From contig CAJUQS010000087.1 in NCBI GenBank assembly GCA_910588365.1, forward strand, positions 1 through 64,000: a stretch of DNA of 64,000 nucleotides, in the 5' to 3' direction. The notes under the pieces are model-generated. The model ran no database searches and had not been told where the DNA came from. It worked only from the letters and a program-made list of their open reading frames with translations. Made by a program: the position numbers and the translations under genes. Shown here piece by piece: positions 53,801 through 63,488 of this stretch. The first letter of the stretch is position 1. Every line of letters begins with the position of its first letter. This stretch comes from an uncultured Oscillospiraceae bacterium (GTDB lineage: Bacteria > Bacillota > Clostridia > Oscillospirales > Oscillospiraceae).

Positions 53801-55801
53801 TCAGATCCCCAGCTCCACCCACAGCTGGGAGTAGAGCTTCTGTGTCTCAGGCGGCAGGTTCTCGTAGACCTCGCACCGCTCCAGCACCTCGGCCGGGGCG
53901 GCCATGATCGCATAGGTCTCCGGATCCAGCTCCTCGCCGTAGAGCTCCTCGTAGTAGGCGGGATACTGCTCCAGGGCCTCCCGGTTGGGGGAGGCGTACC
54001 AGATGAAGTCCATGTTGGCCAAGTTGGCCTCCGTGGAGGCAATGAAGTTGATCCACTGCTCCGCCTCCGCCTTGTGGGGGGCGTCCTTCAGCACGCACAT
54101 GGCGTCCACAAACCAGTTGGAGCCCTCCTCCGGAATGACAAAGGCCAAATCCTCGTTGTTCTCCGCCATGGTCAGGTAGTCCCCGGCGTAATAGGTGGCG
54201 ATGGCGGCGTTGCCGCCCTCCATCTTCTGGAACACCTCGTCCATCACCTTGCCCTGGAAGACGCCCCGGCTGTTGGCGTCCCGGATGAGCTCATAGGCCG
54301 CCCGGATCTCCGCCTCGTCGGTGGTGTTCACCGAATAGCCCAGGCAGCACAGGGCCGCGCCCAGGGCGTCCCGGGAGTTGTTGATGAGCAGCACCTGACC
54401 GGCATTGGCATCGTCGTAGAGGGCGGACCAGCTGGTGACGGGCCCGTCCACCATGGTGGTGTTGTAGATGATGCCCAGGGTGCCCCAGGTGTAGGGCACG
54501 GTATACTTATTCTCCGGGTCGTAGCTCAGATTCTTGAACCGATCGTCAATGAGGGAGAAGTTGGGGATGTTCGAGTAGTCCAGCTCCTCCAGCATTCCCT
54601 CCTCCAGCAGCTTGGCAATCATATAGTCCGAGGGGACCACCACGTCGTAGTCCGCGCCGCCGCTCTTGAGCAGGGAGTAGAGTGTCTCGTTGCTCTCCAC
54701 GGTCTGGTAATTCACCCGGATGCCGGTCTCCTCCTCAAACCGGGTGATGAGGTCCGTGTCGATATACTCGCCCCAGCTGCACACGTTGACCACCGGCCGG
54801 GAGCTGGTGGCGCCGGTGAGGAACACCACCGCCGCCACGAAGCAGCAGGCCATGGCGGCCCCCGCGCCCCGCTTCACCCACCGCCAGCGGGGGGTGTCGG
54901 TGCGCACGGCCAGCTTCTCCACCCACGTCAGGGGCCGGGGCTCCCGCCGCACCGCCCGACGCTCCTGCCGGGCCTCCCGGACGTTGACAATCACCAGCAG
55001 CAGCAGCACCGTGAGAAACAGCAGGGTGGATACCGCGTTGATCTCCGGGGTGATCCGCCGCTTGGTCATGCCGTAGATGTCCATGGCCAGGGTGGAGATG
55101 GAGGATCCGGCGGTGAAGTAGGAGATGACGAAGTCGTCCACGCTCATGGTGAAGGCGATGAGGGCCCCGGAGACGATGCCGGGCTTGATCTCCGGCAGAA
55201 TCACCTTCCAGAACGCCTGCATCCACGTACAGCCCAGATCCTGGGCCGCGTCCACCAGATGCTTGTCCATCTGCCGCAGACGGGGCGCCACGTTGAGAAT
55301 CACATAGGGGATGTTGAACGCGATGTGGGCCAGCAGCAGGGTGCCGAAGCCGAGGGTCAGCCGGGCGGGCAGCTCGACCGCGCTCTGCACGCTGTTGAAC
55401 CACCGGGCGAAGCCCCCCCACCCCTGGAAGAAGGCCACGAAGAACAGGCACAGGCTCACGCCCGTGACAATGTCCGCGTTCATCATGGGGATGTCGTTGA
55501 CCACCAGCAGAGCGTCCCGCTTGCGCCGGCTGAGACTGTAGAGGCCGATGGCGGCGAAGGTGCCCGCGGCGGTGGAGATGGCCGTGGCCAGCAGGGATAC
55601 CAGCAGCGTGATATAGAGGCTCTCCATGATCAGCCGGTTTCCAAAGAGCTCCCGGTACCAGTGGAGGCTGAAGCCCTTCCATACCGCGCTGCTGTCCCCG
55701 GCGTTGAAGGAGAAGATGATGAGCAGGATGATGGGCAGATAGAGGAACAGGAACATCAGGCCGATGAGGAGGCGGCTGCCGCCGCGGTTTGTTTTCTTCA
55801 C
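53801..55801 (-). CDS. Spermidine/putrescine ABC transporter PotC-PotD fusion
   Basis: This 666-residue fusion has residues about 1-260 as an inner-membrane permease of the PotC type, with six helices and the ABC-coupling motif DAAQDLGCTWMQAFWKVILPEI. A linker and further helix (about 300-330, after RRWVKRG-like basic residues) lead to a PotD-type polyamine-binding protein (about 335-666): VNVCSWGEYIDTDLITRFEEETGIRVNYQTVESNETLYSLLKSGGADYDVVVPSDYMI and PYTWGTLGIIYNTTMV. The anchored binding domain lies outside the cell. Start GTG 55801 follows GGAGGAGGG. It is the third gene of the potABCD operon. Such fusions are known in Firmicutes. Confidence 0.92.
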   Translation of the reverse strand: MKKTNRGGSRLLIGLMFLFLYLPIILLIIFSFNAGDSSAVWKGFSLHWYRELFGNRLIMESLYITLLVSLLATAISTAAGTFAAIGLYSLSRRKRDALLVVNDIPMMNADIVTGVSLCLFFVAFFQGWGGFARWFNSVQSAVELPARLTLGFGTLLLAHIAFNIPYVILNVAPRLRQMDKHLVDAAQDLGCTWMQAFWKVILPEIKPGIVSGALIAFTMSVDDFVISYFTAGSSISTLAMDIYGMTKRRITPEINAVSTLLFLTVLLLLVIVNVREARQERRAVRREPRPLTWVEKLAVRTDTPRWRWVKRGAGAAMACCFVAAVVFLTGATSSRPVVNVCSWGEYIDTDLITRFEEETGIRVNYQTVESNETLYSLLKSGGADYDVVVPSDYMIAKLLEEGMLEELDYSNIPNFSLIDDRFKNLSYDPENKYTVPYTWGTLGIIYNTTMVDGPVTSWSALYDDANAGQVLLINNSRDALGAALCCLGYSVNTTDEAEIRAAYELIRDANSRGVFQGKVMDEVFQKMEGGNAAIATYYAGDYLTMAENNEDLAFVIPEEGSNWFVDAMCVLKDAPHKAEAEQWINFIASTEANLANMDFIWYASPNREALEQYPAYYEELYGEELDPETYAIMAAPAEVLERCEVYENLPPETQKLYSQLWVELGI

Positions 55802-55917
55802 GTCAGCACCCTCCTCCCGTCACCGCAGGAAACCGAAGGGCCTTTCTCCCGGCCGGCTCCGCATCTCCCGTCACCGTGCAGTAATCCGAGACAAAACAGG
55901 CAGAAAAGAGCGCATTA

Positions 55918-55956
55918 AAGTTCTTTTTGCTTACTTTTTCTTTCAAGAAAAAGTAA
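55918..55956. repeat. Two-stem element (copy A11, stem 2 intact)
   Basis: TTACTTTTTCTT (55931-55942) pairs with AAGAAAAAGTAA (55945-55956) and is preceded by the family linker AAAGTTCTTTTTG. Stem 1 is not recognisable. It lies in the 171-base gap between potB and the potCD fusion. Confidence 0.65.
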
Positions 55957-55972
55957 GGCAGGAAAAAGCAGG

Positions 55973-56816
55973 TCATAGCATCACCGCCTGTTCCTCGCCC
56001 TCGCCGAAGTGGTTCATGACCACCATGCACACCACCACAATGACCATCATCACCAGGGCGATGGCCGCCCCCAGGTGGGGGTTGTAGGCCCCGCCCAGAA
56101 ACTGCTGCTCGATGAGATCGCCCAGCATCATCTGGGTTCCGCCGCCCAGCAGGCGGGAGATGGCGAAGGTGGATACCGACGGGACGAATACCATGGTCAC
56201 TCCGGAGAGCACCCCGGGCAGGCTCAAGGGCAGAATGACCTTCCGGAAGACACGCGCGCCGTTGGCGCCCAGATCCCGGGCCGCCTCCAGGAGGCTGGCA
56301 TCCATCTTCTCAATGACCGAGTAGATGGGCAGGATCATGAAGGGCAGGTAGTTGTACACCATGCCCAGCACCACCGCCCCCTGGGTGTTGATCATGGGGA
56401 AGCTCTCATAGGCGGTGCCAAAAATGCTGTTGACCAGGTCAATGAGGCCGATAGCGGCAAACAGGCGGTTGAGAAGCCCGTTGTTTTCCAGCACGGACAT
56501 CCAGGAGTAGGTCCGCAGCAGGAAGTTCATCCACATGGGCAGCATGATGAGCATCATGGCCACACGCTGGAACCGGGGCCCCTCCCGGGAGATCAGGTAG
56601 GCCGCCGGGTAGCCGATGAGCAGGCAGATGGCCGTGGCCAGCAGCGCCAGCCAGAAGGAGCGGGTGAACACGGACGCATAGGTCCCCATGCGCGCGAAGT
56701 TCTCCAGAGTGAAGCCCCCCTCCGCAGAGGAGAAGGCGTAGATGACCACCATGACAATGGGCGCCACCACGAACAGCGCCATCCACCCCACGTAGGGCAC
56801 CGCAAACAGGGAGCGC

Positions 56817-56827
<11 letters not shown>
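55973..56827 (-). CDS. potB: Spermidine/putrescine ABC transporter permease PotB
   Basis: This 284-residue permease has six membrane helices and the EAA coupling loop [27 protein letters not shown] near residue 185. It pairs with the PotC half of the downstream fusion in the inner membrane. ATG 56827 follows GGAGGGCGGAG and overlaps the potA end by 11 bases; the open frame extends further upstream inside potA, but no ribosome site supports it. The 171-base gap before potCD holds a two-stem repeat. Confidence 0.92.
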
Positions 56828-57995
<1,168 letters not shown>

Positions 57996-58068
57996 TATCC
58001 TCCCCCGTTCTTTTCATAAAATTTTTGATTTGGAACCGCCCCGCGCAGGACGCGGAACATAGAAAATC

Positions 58069-58143
58069 GCCTGTTTTCCCTGAGAACTTTTCCCCCGGAA
58101 AAACAGGCAAGATCACTATAGCGTTTTTGTGTCGAAATGTCAA
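58069..58143 (-). promoter_or_regulatory. Promoter and leader hairpin of the pot operon
   Basis: On the minus strand TTGACA (58143-58138), a 17-base spacer and TATAGT (58120-58115) form a near-perfect promoter. The leader contains CCTGTTTT (58069-58076) paired with AAAACAGG (58100-58107) just after the start site. Confidence 0.75.
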
Positions 58144-58173
58144 TGATATTTTGGCAAAAAGATATCCAATTTT

Positions 58174-58980
58174 TCAGCCGGACTCCGGGTGCTCGGGCAG
58201 TGACTCCTCCTCCGGCAGCGCCTCCGCCCCGGCCTGGAAACAGCTCTCGTCCTGAAACTCCGTCATGGTCCCCCAGTACCGCTTGGGCATGTGGGTCCGG
58301 CGGAGCTTGGGGTTGTGGCGCTCCTTGATCTCCACGGTGTCGTAGAACCGCTTCCACAGCCGCCGGTACTGGGCCTCCCGGGCCGAGGGGGCGGCCATTT
58401 CAAAGGACTCCAGCGGCACAATCGCCCACTGGCCGGGCCGATGGACCAGGGCCTCCCGGTGGGTGCGGTCATAGAGGATAAAGACCTCGTTGTACATCCG
58501 GTCGCAGAAGTGGGGCCGCAGCAGGGGCAGCACCCGGTTTTTGGGCTGGATCTCCCCGGCCAGCATCCCCTCAAATTCCGAGAAGCGGGTAAAGCCCTTG
58601 AGCAGGTGGACCTCTCCGTCCAGGTGGCGCACTGCCTTGAGCAGGGGGAGCACCGCGTCGTCGCTGAGGCAGCGCAGCAGGGGCCTGCCCCTGCTATACA
58701 GGGCGCGGACGAAGCGGTAGAGGATCCTCTCCCTCTCCGGCGCGCAGGTGAGGAACCCCTTGACCACCAGTTCCCTGGCGTAGGGGTCGATTTTCCCCAG
58801 GCTCACCAGAACCCTTTCCGCGCGGCGTGGGTCAGTTTCCACCTGCCGGGCCGGGAACAGGGACGGCTCCAGGCTGTCCCCGTCCTGGAAGCCCGCAGGG
58901 TACTCCTTATATACATAGCTGTCAAAGACACAGCAGAGGAAGCCCTCAAAGGTTCCATCATAGCGGTAGATCGTTTCCAT
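58174..58980 (-). CDS. DUF4130 / TIGR03915 putative DNA repair protein
   Basis: This 268-residue protein of the TIGR03915 (DUF4130) family begins METIYRYDGTFEGFLCCVFDSY and contains KRFYDTVEIKERHNPKLRRTHMPKRYWGTMTEFQ near the end. These proteins normally occur beside a TIGR03916 radical-SAM protein and were predicted to act in a DNA repair or uracil-glycosylase-like process. That partner is absent on both sides here. ATG 58980 is eight bases after GGAG. It is a single gene divergent from a truncated 13-codon ORF. Confidence 0.9.
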   Translation of the reverse strand: METIYRYDGTFEGFLCCVFDSYVYKEYPAGFQDGDSLEPSLFPARQVETDPRRAERVLVSLGKIDPYARELVVKGFLTCAPERERILYRFVRALYSRGRPLLRCLSDDAVLPLLKAVRHLDGEVHLLKGFTRFSEFEGMLAGEIQPKNRVLPLLRPHFCDRMYNEVFILYDRTHREALVHRPGQWAIVPLESFEMAAPSAREAQYRRLWKRFYDTVEIKERHNPKLRRTHMPKRYWGTMTEFQDESCFQAGAEALPEEESLPEHPESG

Positions 58981-59130
58981 CGTCACTTCTCCGGCGCGGA
59001 CCTGTGTGCAGAGTATTTCTCTTGATTTTATCTTATCCCATTTCCCGGAAAAGTCAAGAGGCGGGCCAAAGTTTCCCGCGGGGACCTGCGCGGTGCCGCC
59101 CGGGCAGGCTCCCAGGCGGCACGGCTTTTC

Positions 59131-59256
59131 TTGACAGAAAACCTGCTATCATCCATAATACAGATAAAACATTACGTAACATTATGCTAAATAACGAGTG
59201 ATATGGAGGTTGCTATGAAGGAGATTCTCAAGCGTCTGCCGGACGTGCTCCGCTAA
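59131..59256 (+). pseudogene. Promoter, ribosome site and 13-codon remnant of a truncated gene
   Basis: TTGACA (59131-59136), a 17-base spacer and CATAAT (59154-59159) form a good promoter. GGAGG (59205-59209) precedes ATG 59215, which opens a 13-codon frame (MKEILKRLPDVLR) and stops at 59256. The sequence then turns into relic DNA in the opposite orientation. The start of a gene was probably kept while the rest was lost in an insertion or deletion. Confidence 0.55.
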
Positions 59257-59690
59257 AAACACCTCCATTTCTTCGCGTAGCATTTGCAAGGCGCTGTGTA
59301 TATGATGCCATGCCGTACTCCGGCAGCGTCCGTATATTTCCCCAATTTCCTGTTGTGTGTAATGCCCAAAAAAGTAAAGGTAAATGATTTCCCTCTTTTT
59401 TTCCGGCAGAGAGGACAGGGCTTCGGCAAGCTCCCCATTTGTGAGAATAACCCTCTGACCGCATATCATAACCGGGTATTGCTTATAGGGGTCTATGAAA
59501 TATGCGTCTAATAGTTTGGCGATTTTCATTGCAAGCTCAAAAGTGGGATTGTATTTATCATTCTCAATCGCTATAATTGTTTGTCAGCTTACGCCTAACT
59601 TATTTGCCATATCTTCTTGTCGCAATCCCGCTTCTTTCCTAAGTTTTTTGCCACATTCCTCATAACAGTTTTACGCTTTCATCAAAAAAT
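59257..59690 (-). pseudogene. Joined relics: XRE regulator (broken) and sigma-factor-like fragment
   Basis: On the minus strand, 59690 to about 59505 encodes a Cro/C1 helix-turn-helix (KKLRKEAGLRQEDMANKLGVS, stop, QTIIAIENDKYNPTFELAMKIAKLLD). A TGA near 59584 replaces the usual Arg codon, and the frame at the start is shifted relative to its ATG. After LLDAYF the frame continues into a sigma-70 region-4-like piece (LTNGELAEALSSLPEKKREIIYLYFFGHYTQQEIGEIYGRCRSTAWHH), as in small sigma factors of Tn916-type elements. The two halves belong to different genes, so this is a deletion junction. The frame runs on to 59182 in flanking DNA. Confidence 0.7.
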
Positions 59691-59808
59691 ATGTGCCGAT
59701 AGAAAGCAGAATGGCAACAATCGCAATAACGCCAACGATAGTCCAAACAATTTTGTTCGGTTCGTGGTATTCTTCATCGTCAACAATCATTTTTCTTTTC
59801 ATTGCCAT
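59671..59808 (-). CDS. Small single-pass membrane protein in relic region
   Basis: This 45-residue protein has a charged start (MAMKRKMIVDDEEYHEPNK) and one membrane helix (about residues 22-43). It directly precedes the broken XRE gene, the common order in small membrane-protein/XRE pairs, and ends close to that gene's former start. It may still be translated, but its regulator is dead, so it is probably non-functional. Confidence 0.55.
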   Translation of the reverse strand: MAMKRKMIVDDEEYHEPNKIVWTIVGVIAIVAILLSIGTYFLMKA

Positions 59809-59830
59809 TTGTGAAAAGCCTTGAATACAT

Positions 59831-60100
59831 ATGGTAAAACAAATCTGGGTGATGAAAATGGCTGGCAGATATAAATTTAGTGAGGAAGAAATAAAAGCGA
59901 TAGAGCAAAAACGCAAGGAAAATAAGGATAAACGAGCGGAAGCCAGATTGAAAGCGCCGGAGCTTCGTGCCAAAGGAGCCAAAGCCCACGAGGTAGCAGC
60001 AGCAACAGGATTTCATGCAGCATATGTGACGCAGCTTGTAGCAAAATATCGAAACAACGGTCTAAGAAGCTATACCAATAGGCGCCGACACGCATCTTGA
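59831..60100 (+). pseudogene. IS630-type transposase N-terminal fragment
   Basis: The frame encodes the helix-turn-helix N-terminus of an IS630-like transposase (KFSEEEIKAIEQKRKENKDKRAEARLKAPELRAKGAKAHEVAAATGFHAAYVTQLVAKYRNNGL). After NNGL at 60062 the sequence changes to the terminal repeat of a MITE and the frame stops at 60100. The DDE catalytic part is absent. The fragment cannot transpose. Confidence 0.8.
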
Positions 60101-60229
60101 CGGAAAAATTTTCGTCTGGCTGCGTCAGAAACTCTTGAAATCCGTCAGGATTCCTGCAAGTTTCTTCCTTGCCAAGCAAAAATTTTTCTCGCCTATCTGC
60201 ATACCGTCACCGATTGGTACAACTTCTTA
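60063..60229. mobile_element. 167-bp MITE inside relic DNA
   Basis: Terminal inverted repeats of 19 bases with three mismatches (60063-60081 starting TAAGAAG, and 60211-60229) enclose a non-coding interior. The outermost TA on each side could be a TA target duplication, as for IS630/mariner-type elements. The interior shares AATCCGTCAGGATT (60139-60152) and surrounding blocks with the MITE at 7973-8133, although the termini differ. It interrupts a transposase fragment on the left and abuts a truncated permease on the right. Confidence 0.75.
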
Positions 60230-60817
60230 CATTGGACAGCCCGAAAACGTCTGCCAAAATATCCTGATACCGCTGATGTAACGATAAACAAACGGTTTTT
60301 CGACCTGTGCCTCCATGTTCTGCCAATAGGCAATCTCTCTATCGGTGCGTCCGCCATATTGTCTTTCAATCGTTTCCTGGCGGTTCCGGTAAAAATCCTC
60401 CGCAGAGGTTTCCGCCGGGTCAAGCTCCGCCTGATATGCAATCATGCCGTATGGATCATAGTAATTGCTATCGACTAGGCAGAAGTAGCTTTCCTGCTCC
60501 AAATGCTCCTTGATGATATACAGGCCGTTTCCATTGGACGCCTCCCGCACATTTTGAAAGAACCGTTCATCCATGACCTGCCCGTTGATGCTCTGTTTTC
60601 CCTCGAATATCCGTTACCTCTGCTCCGCCGCGGAGACGTATTTGCTTATGGTATTCCCGGCCCGGTCTGTCAGCGAGAAGTTTGCGCCGTCGGAATTGCT
60701 GACCGGTCTGGCGGTATAGGCCATAAACGCAGCTATTACAAGCACCATGATCCATGCCAGTTTGCGCTTCAACAGCTTTTTCAGTTCGTACCAATACAGA
60801 GTGCCGAAATTTTTCAT
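60227..60817 (-). pseudogene. Truncated duplicate of the ABC-2 permease
   Basis: The minus-strand frame from 60817 (MKNFGTLYWYELKKLLKRKLAW...) is clearly similar to the start of the permease at 62073 (MKNLGTLYCYELRKLLTKRMAW...), including SLTDRAGNTISKYVSAAEQ versus TLTDREGHTTSQYLSMAEQ. A TAA at 60614-60616 interrupts the frame, which then continues (MDERFFQNVREAS..., YWQNMEAQVEKPFVY) in the same frame to 60227, where the MITE begins. The remaining two thirds are missing. It is a decayed tandem copy following the intact gene. Confidence 0.85.
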
Positions 60818-60852
60818 ACCATCTTCTCTCCAAATCTCTCATTAAAGCCGAC

Positions 60853-62073
60853 CTATGCTCTGCCTGCTGCGCTCCGCCGCCAGCCCAGCCAGCACAAGGC
60901 CAGCAGAAGAACTGTCAGCAATCCATACAACAAATAACCAAACTGGAGCTTATTGAAGGTCATACCTAAAATATGGACCAGGTGGACATCGCTCAATACG
61001 GATATGGAATCAAACATGCAGTTCGGCATATACCCCGTGATCCTCTCTGGAGCAGGGATGCGCAGCATCTGGATGAGCACAAGCAGGGCAGGCACAACCA
61101 GCGCGGCGGTGCTGTTCTTCGTCAATGCGGAAATCAGCATTGTCACCCCGCCGCACAGCAAGCTATAGAGCAACAGCAGCCCCCACAGGATCAGGATCGC
61201 CTGTCCCAAGGTAATGGGAAGGCTGCTTTTCAGGCATCGCAACTGGACTGCCGCGTCAAGCCCTGACATATTCCCCTTAAGAGAAATCGCGGCAGAGACA
61301 GCTCCCATAATCATTCCGCAGCCCGCAAGAACCGCTGTGCAGCCAGCCAGCACCTTAGCCAGATACAGAGGGAGCCAGCCATATCTGCTACTGAAAATCA
61401 GTGTATCTGTTCGGGCGCGTTTATCCTCTGCGAACACACCGCACAGGAACACCGCGGCAGCCAGGGGGATGATCTCAGCCAGAAAGGCAGGCCGTGCGTC
61501 AAGCATATCCCGGCTTCCCCAGATGTTTTGGTAAACAAATGGCTTTGGCACTTTTGCTTCCATCGCCTGCCAGTATGCGGTATCCTGTTCAGATAATCCC
61601 TCCATCTGCCATACACGCTCCAAAAGCTGCTGGCGGCCCGCATAAAACCGCTCCGCAGTGACCGTCGCCGCATCCAGATCCGGGATGTCCTCGATCATGC
61701 TGCTGGCCCATGAAAACCGGGGATCTACTGCCATGAAATAACTGTGTGCCGTGGAACGATCCGGCAGGAGATATTCGCCGCTGAACAGCGGAAGCTCCCG
61801 CACCTGGCGGAAAAACTCTTCGTCCATCGGCAATCCACGGATAGGCAGATCACCCTCCCGGTTGATTTTACCCTGTTCCGCCATGGAAAGATATTGGCTG
61901 GTGGTATGCCCCTCCCTGTCTGTCAACGTAAAGGTTGCTCCAATACCTGCGGAGGACGGTGGGCAGGCAGTATAAATCATCAGTGCCGCCAGCAGGAATG
62001 TTGTCACCCATGCCATTCTCTTTGTCAGCAACTTCCGCAGCTCGTAGCAGTAAAGCGTACCCAGATTTTTCAT
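60853..62073 (-). CDS. ABC-2 type transporter permease
   Basis: This 406-residue permease has one N-terminal helix (about 18-38), a ~190-residue extracytoplasmic region rich in aromatic residues (with FMAVDPRFSWAS and DTAYWQAMEAKVPKPFVYQNIW), then five to six C-terminal helices (from about 215). This is the layout of ABC-2 permeases of the bacteriocin/lantibiotic-immunity or ABC-2_membrane_2 type. ATG 62073 overlaps the ATPase stop as ATGA and follows GGAGGGG. A broken copy lies directly downstream. The substrate is unknown. Confidence 0.87.
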   Translation of the reverse strand: MKNLGTLYCYELRKLLTKRMAWVTTFLLAALMIYTACPPSSAGIGATFTLTDREGHTTSQYLSMAEQGKINREGDLPIRGLPMDEEFFRQVRELPLFSGEYLLPDRSTAHSYFMAVDPRFSWASSMIEDIPDLDAATVTAERFYAGRQQLLERVWQMEGLSEQDTAYWQAMEAKVPKPFVYQNIWGSRDMLDARPAFLAEIIPLAAAVFLCGVFAEDKRARTDTLIFSSRYGWLPLYLAKVLAGCTAVLAGCGMIMGAVSAAISLKGNMSGLDAAVQLRCLKSSLPITLGQAILILWGLLLLYSLLCGGVTMLISALTKNSTAALVVPALLVLIQMLRIPAPERITGYMPNCMFDSISVLSDVHLVHILGMTFNKLQFGYLLYGLLTVLLLALCWLGWRRSAAGRA

Positions 62074-62771
62074 TCCGCTTCCCCTCCGAACTCCTCCATG
62101 TAAAGCTGCTCCAGGTCTGTCCGTTCCTTGTCCCACGGTTCGTTCAAGATGATTTTGCCCTCGGACATCATCAGCATGTGGTCGGCTATCTTCTCTACAT
62201 CGGACACGATATGGGTGGACAGCAGCACAATGGTATCCTGCCCCAGCCCGGCGATCAGGTTGCGGAAGCGCACTCTTTCCTTGGGGTCTAATCCCGCCGT
62301 AGGCTCGTCCACGATCAGCAGGCGCGGGTCGTTGAGCAGGGCTTGGGCAATCCCCAGCCGCTGCTTCATGCCGCCGGAATAGGTCTTGATCTCCTTTTTC
62401 CCCGCATCCTGGAGAGATACCAGTTCCAGCAGTTCCCCGGCCCGGCGTTTCGCATGAGGCCGGGACAGCCCTTTCAACGCCGCCAGATAGAGCAGGAAGT
62501 CCAGCCCTGTAAAGTCGGGGTAGTAGCCGAAGTCCTGGGGCAGATAGCCCAATACGGCCCGGTAGTCCTCGCTGGTCACATCCACCCCATCCAGCGAAAT
62601 ACTCCCCGCTGTGGGCTTCAAAATACCGCACAGCATCCGCATGAGGGTGGTCTTGCCCGCGCCGTTGGCCCCCAGCAGACCATTGATGCCCTCCGTAAGC
62701 CGCAGCGACACGCCATCCACGGCACGCTTGTCCTTATACTGCTTTGTCAGATCCCGTATCATCAATTCCAT
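62070..62771 (-). CDS. ABC transporter ATP-binding protein
   Basis: This 233-residue ATPase has Walker A GANGAGKTTLMRML near residue 35, Q-loop YLPQDFGYYPDFTGLDFLLYLAALKG, signature TYSGGMKQRLGIAQALL, Walker B LLIVDEPTAGLDP and switch His in LSTHIV. The pattern is that of the CcmA/bacitracin- and lantibiotic-exporter group. ATG 62771 lies inside the end of the upstream membrane protein gene (10-base overlap), and the stop overlaps the permease start. A longer frame upstream is not supported by a ribosome site. Confidence 0.94.
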   Translation of the reverse strand: MELMIRDLTKQYKDKRAVDGVSLRLTEGINGLLGANGAGKTTLMRMLCGILKPTAGSISLDGVDVTSEDYRAVLGYLPQDFGYYPDFTGLDFLLYLAALKGLSRPHAKRRAGELLELVSLQDAGKKEIKTYSGGMKQRLGIAQALLNDPRLLIVDEPTAGLDPKERVRFRNLIAGLGQDTIVLLSTHIVSDVEKIADHMLMMSEGKIILNEPWDKERTDLEQLYMEEFGGEAE

Positions 62772-63475
62772 TGCAATTCCCCCATATTCTTTACATTCAG
62801 CGTGAACTCCACACCCGCAGCTATCATTGCCGCCGCCAGTGCCGCTCCCCACCAGATCAAATTCTCCGGCTGGTACAGGGCTGGTCTGATATTCACCGCA
62901 AGCGGCCCCGAAACGCTGATTGCCGCCGCCACGGCGCCGCAGGCCAGCAATCCCTCCCGGCCACGGATACGGCGGGTCACCTCCATCCCCAGCGCCGCCG
63001 TGAGCAGGTAGGGCATCAGCAGATATACGCCGGCCTGGGCTGCCCCTACAGTGCTCCAGACTGCCAGCAAAGGTGTCAGCAGACCGAACAACGCCAGATG
63101 AAATAGTCCCAGCGCCACCATGCGGGCCAGTATGACGCTCTGCCGGGACATCCGGCAGGCCAGTTCCAGCTCGTCCATCTGGTACAACTGCGCCCGCCCG
63201 TTCTCCGTTATCACCAGCAGCGCCAGAAACGGGGTCAGTGCGGCGATATACCAGGGGGTGGACTCCGCCGAAAGAGTGACTGTCATCAGAATAAAGCTGG
63301 ACAACACCAGCGACAGCAGCCACACCCACCAGCGAATATACCTGACTTGCAGCGTGATCAGCTCCCAGCGGCCCAGTTCCCGGCGGCGATGCCGCTTCAA
63401 AAAAGCCGCTTTTCGGGCAGGAGGCGGAGCGTAGAACGCATCCGACAGGGCCTGTTTGAGTTTTCTGTTCATCAT
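62762..63475 (-). CDS. Six-helix membrane protein of the sigma/ABC operon
   Basis: This 237-residue protein has a basic, cytosolic N-terminus of about 45 residues (KLKQALSDAFYAPPPARKAAFLKRHRRRELG) and about six membrane helices. The conserved-looking loop NGRAQLYQMDELELACRMSRQSVILARM lies between helices 2 and 3. It has no known catalytic motif. Its place between an ECF sigma factor and the ABC ATPase suggests either a sigma-antagonist/sensor or a second permease subunit. GGAGGG precedes ATG 63475. Confidence 0.75.
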   Translation of the reverse strand: MMNRKLKQALSDAFYAPPPARKAAFLKRHRRRELGRWELITLQVRYIRWWVWLLSLVLSSFILMTVTLSAESTPWYIAALTPFLALLVITENGRAQLYQMDELELACRMSRQSVILARMVALGLFHLALFGLLTPLLAVWSTVGAAQAGVYLLMPYLLTAALGMEVTRRIRGREGLLACGAVAAAISVSGPLAVNIRPALYQPENLIWWGAALAAAMIAAGVEFTLNVKNMGELQWN

Positions 63476-63488
63476 CTCAACCCTCCAT

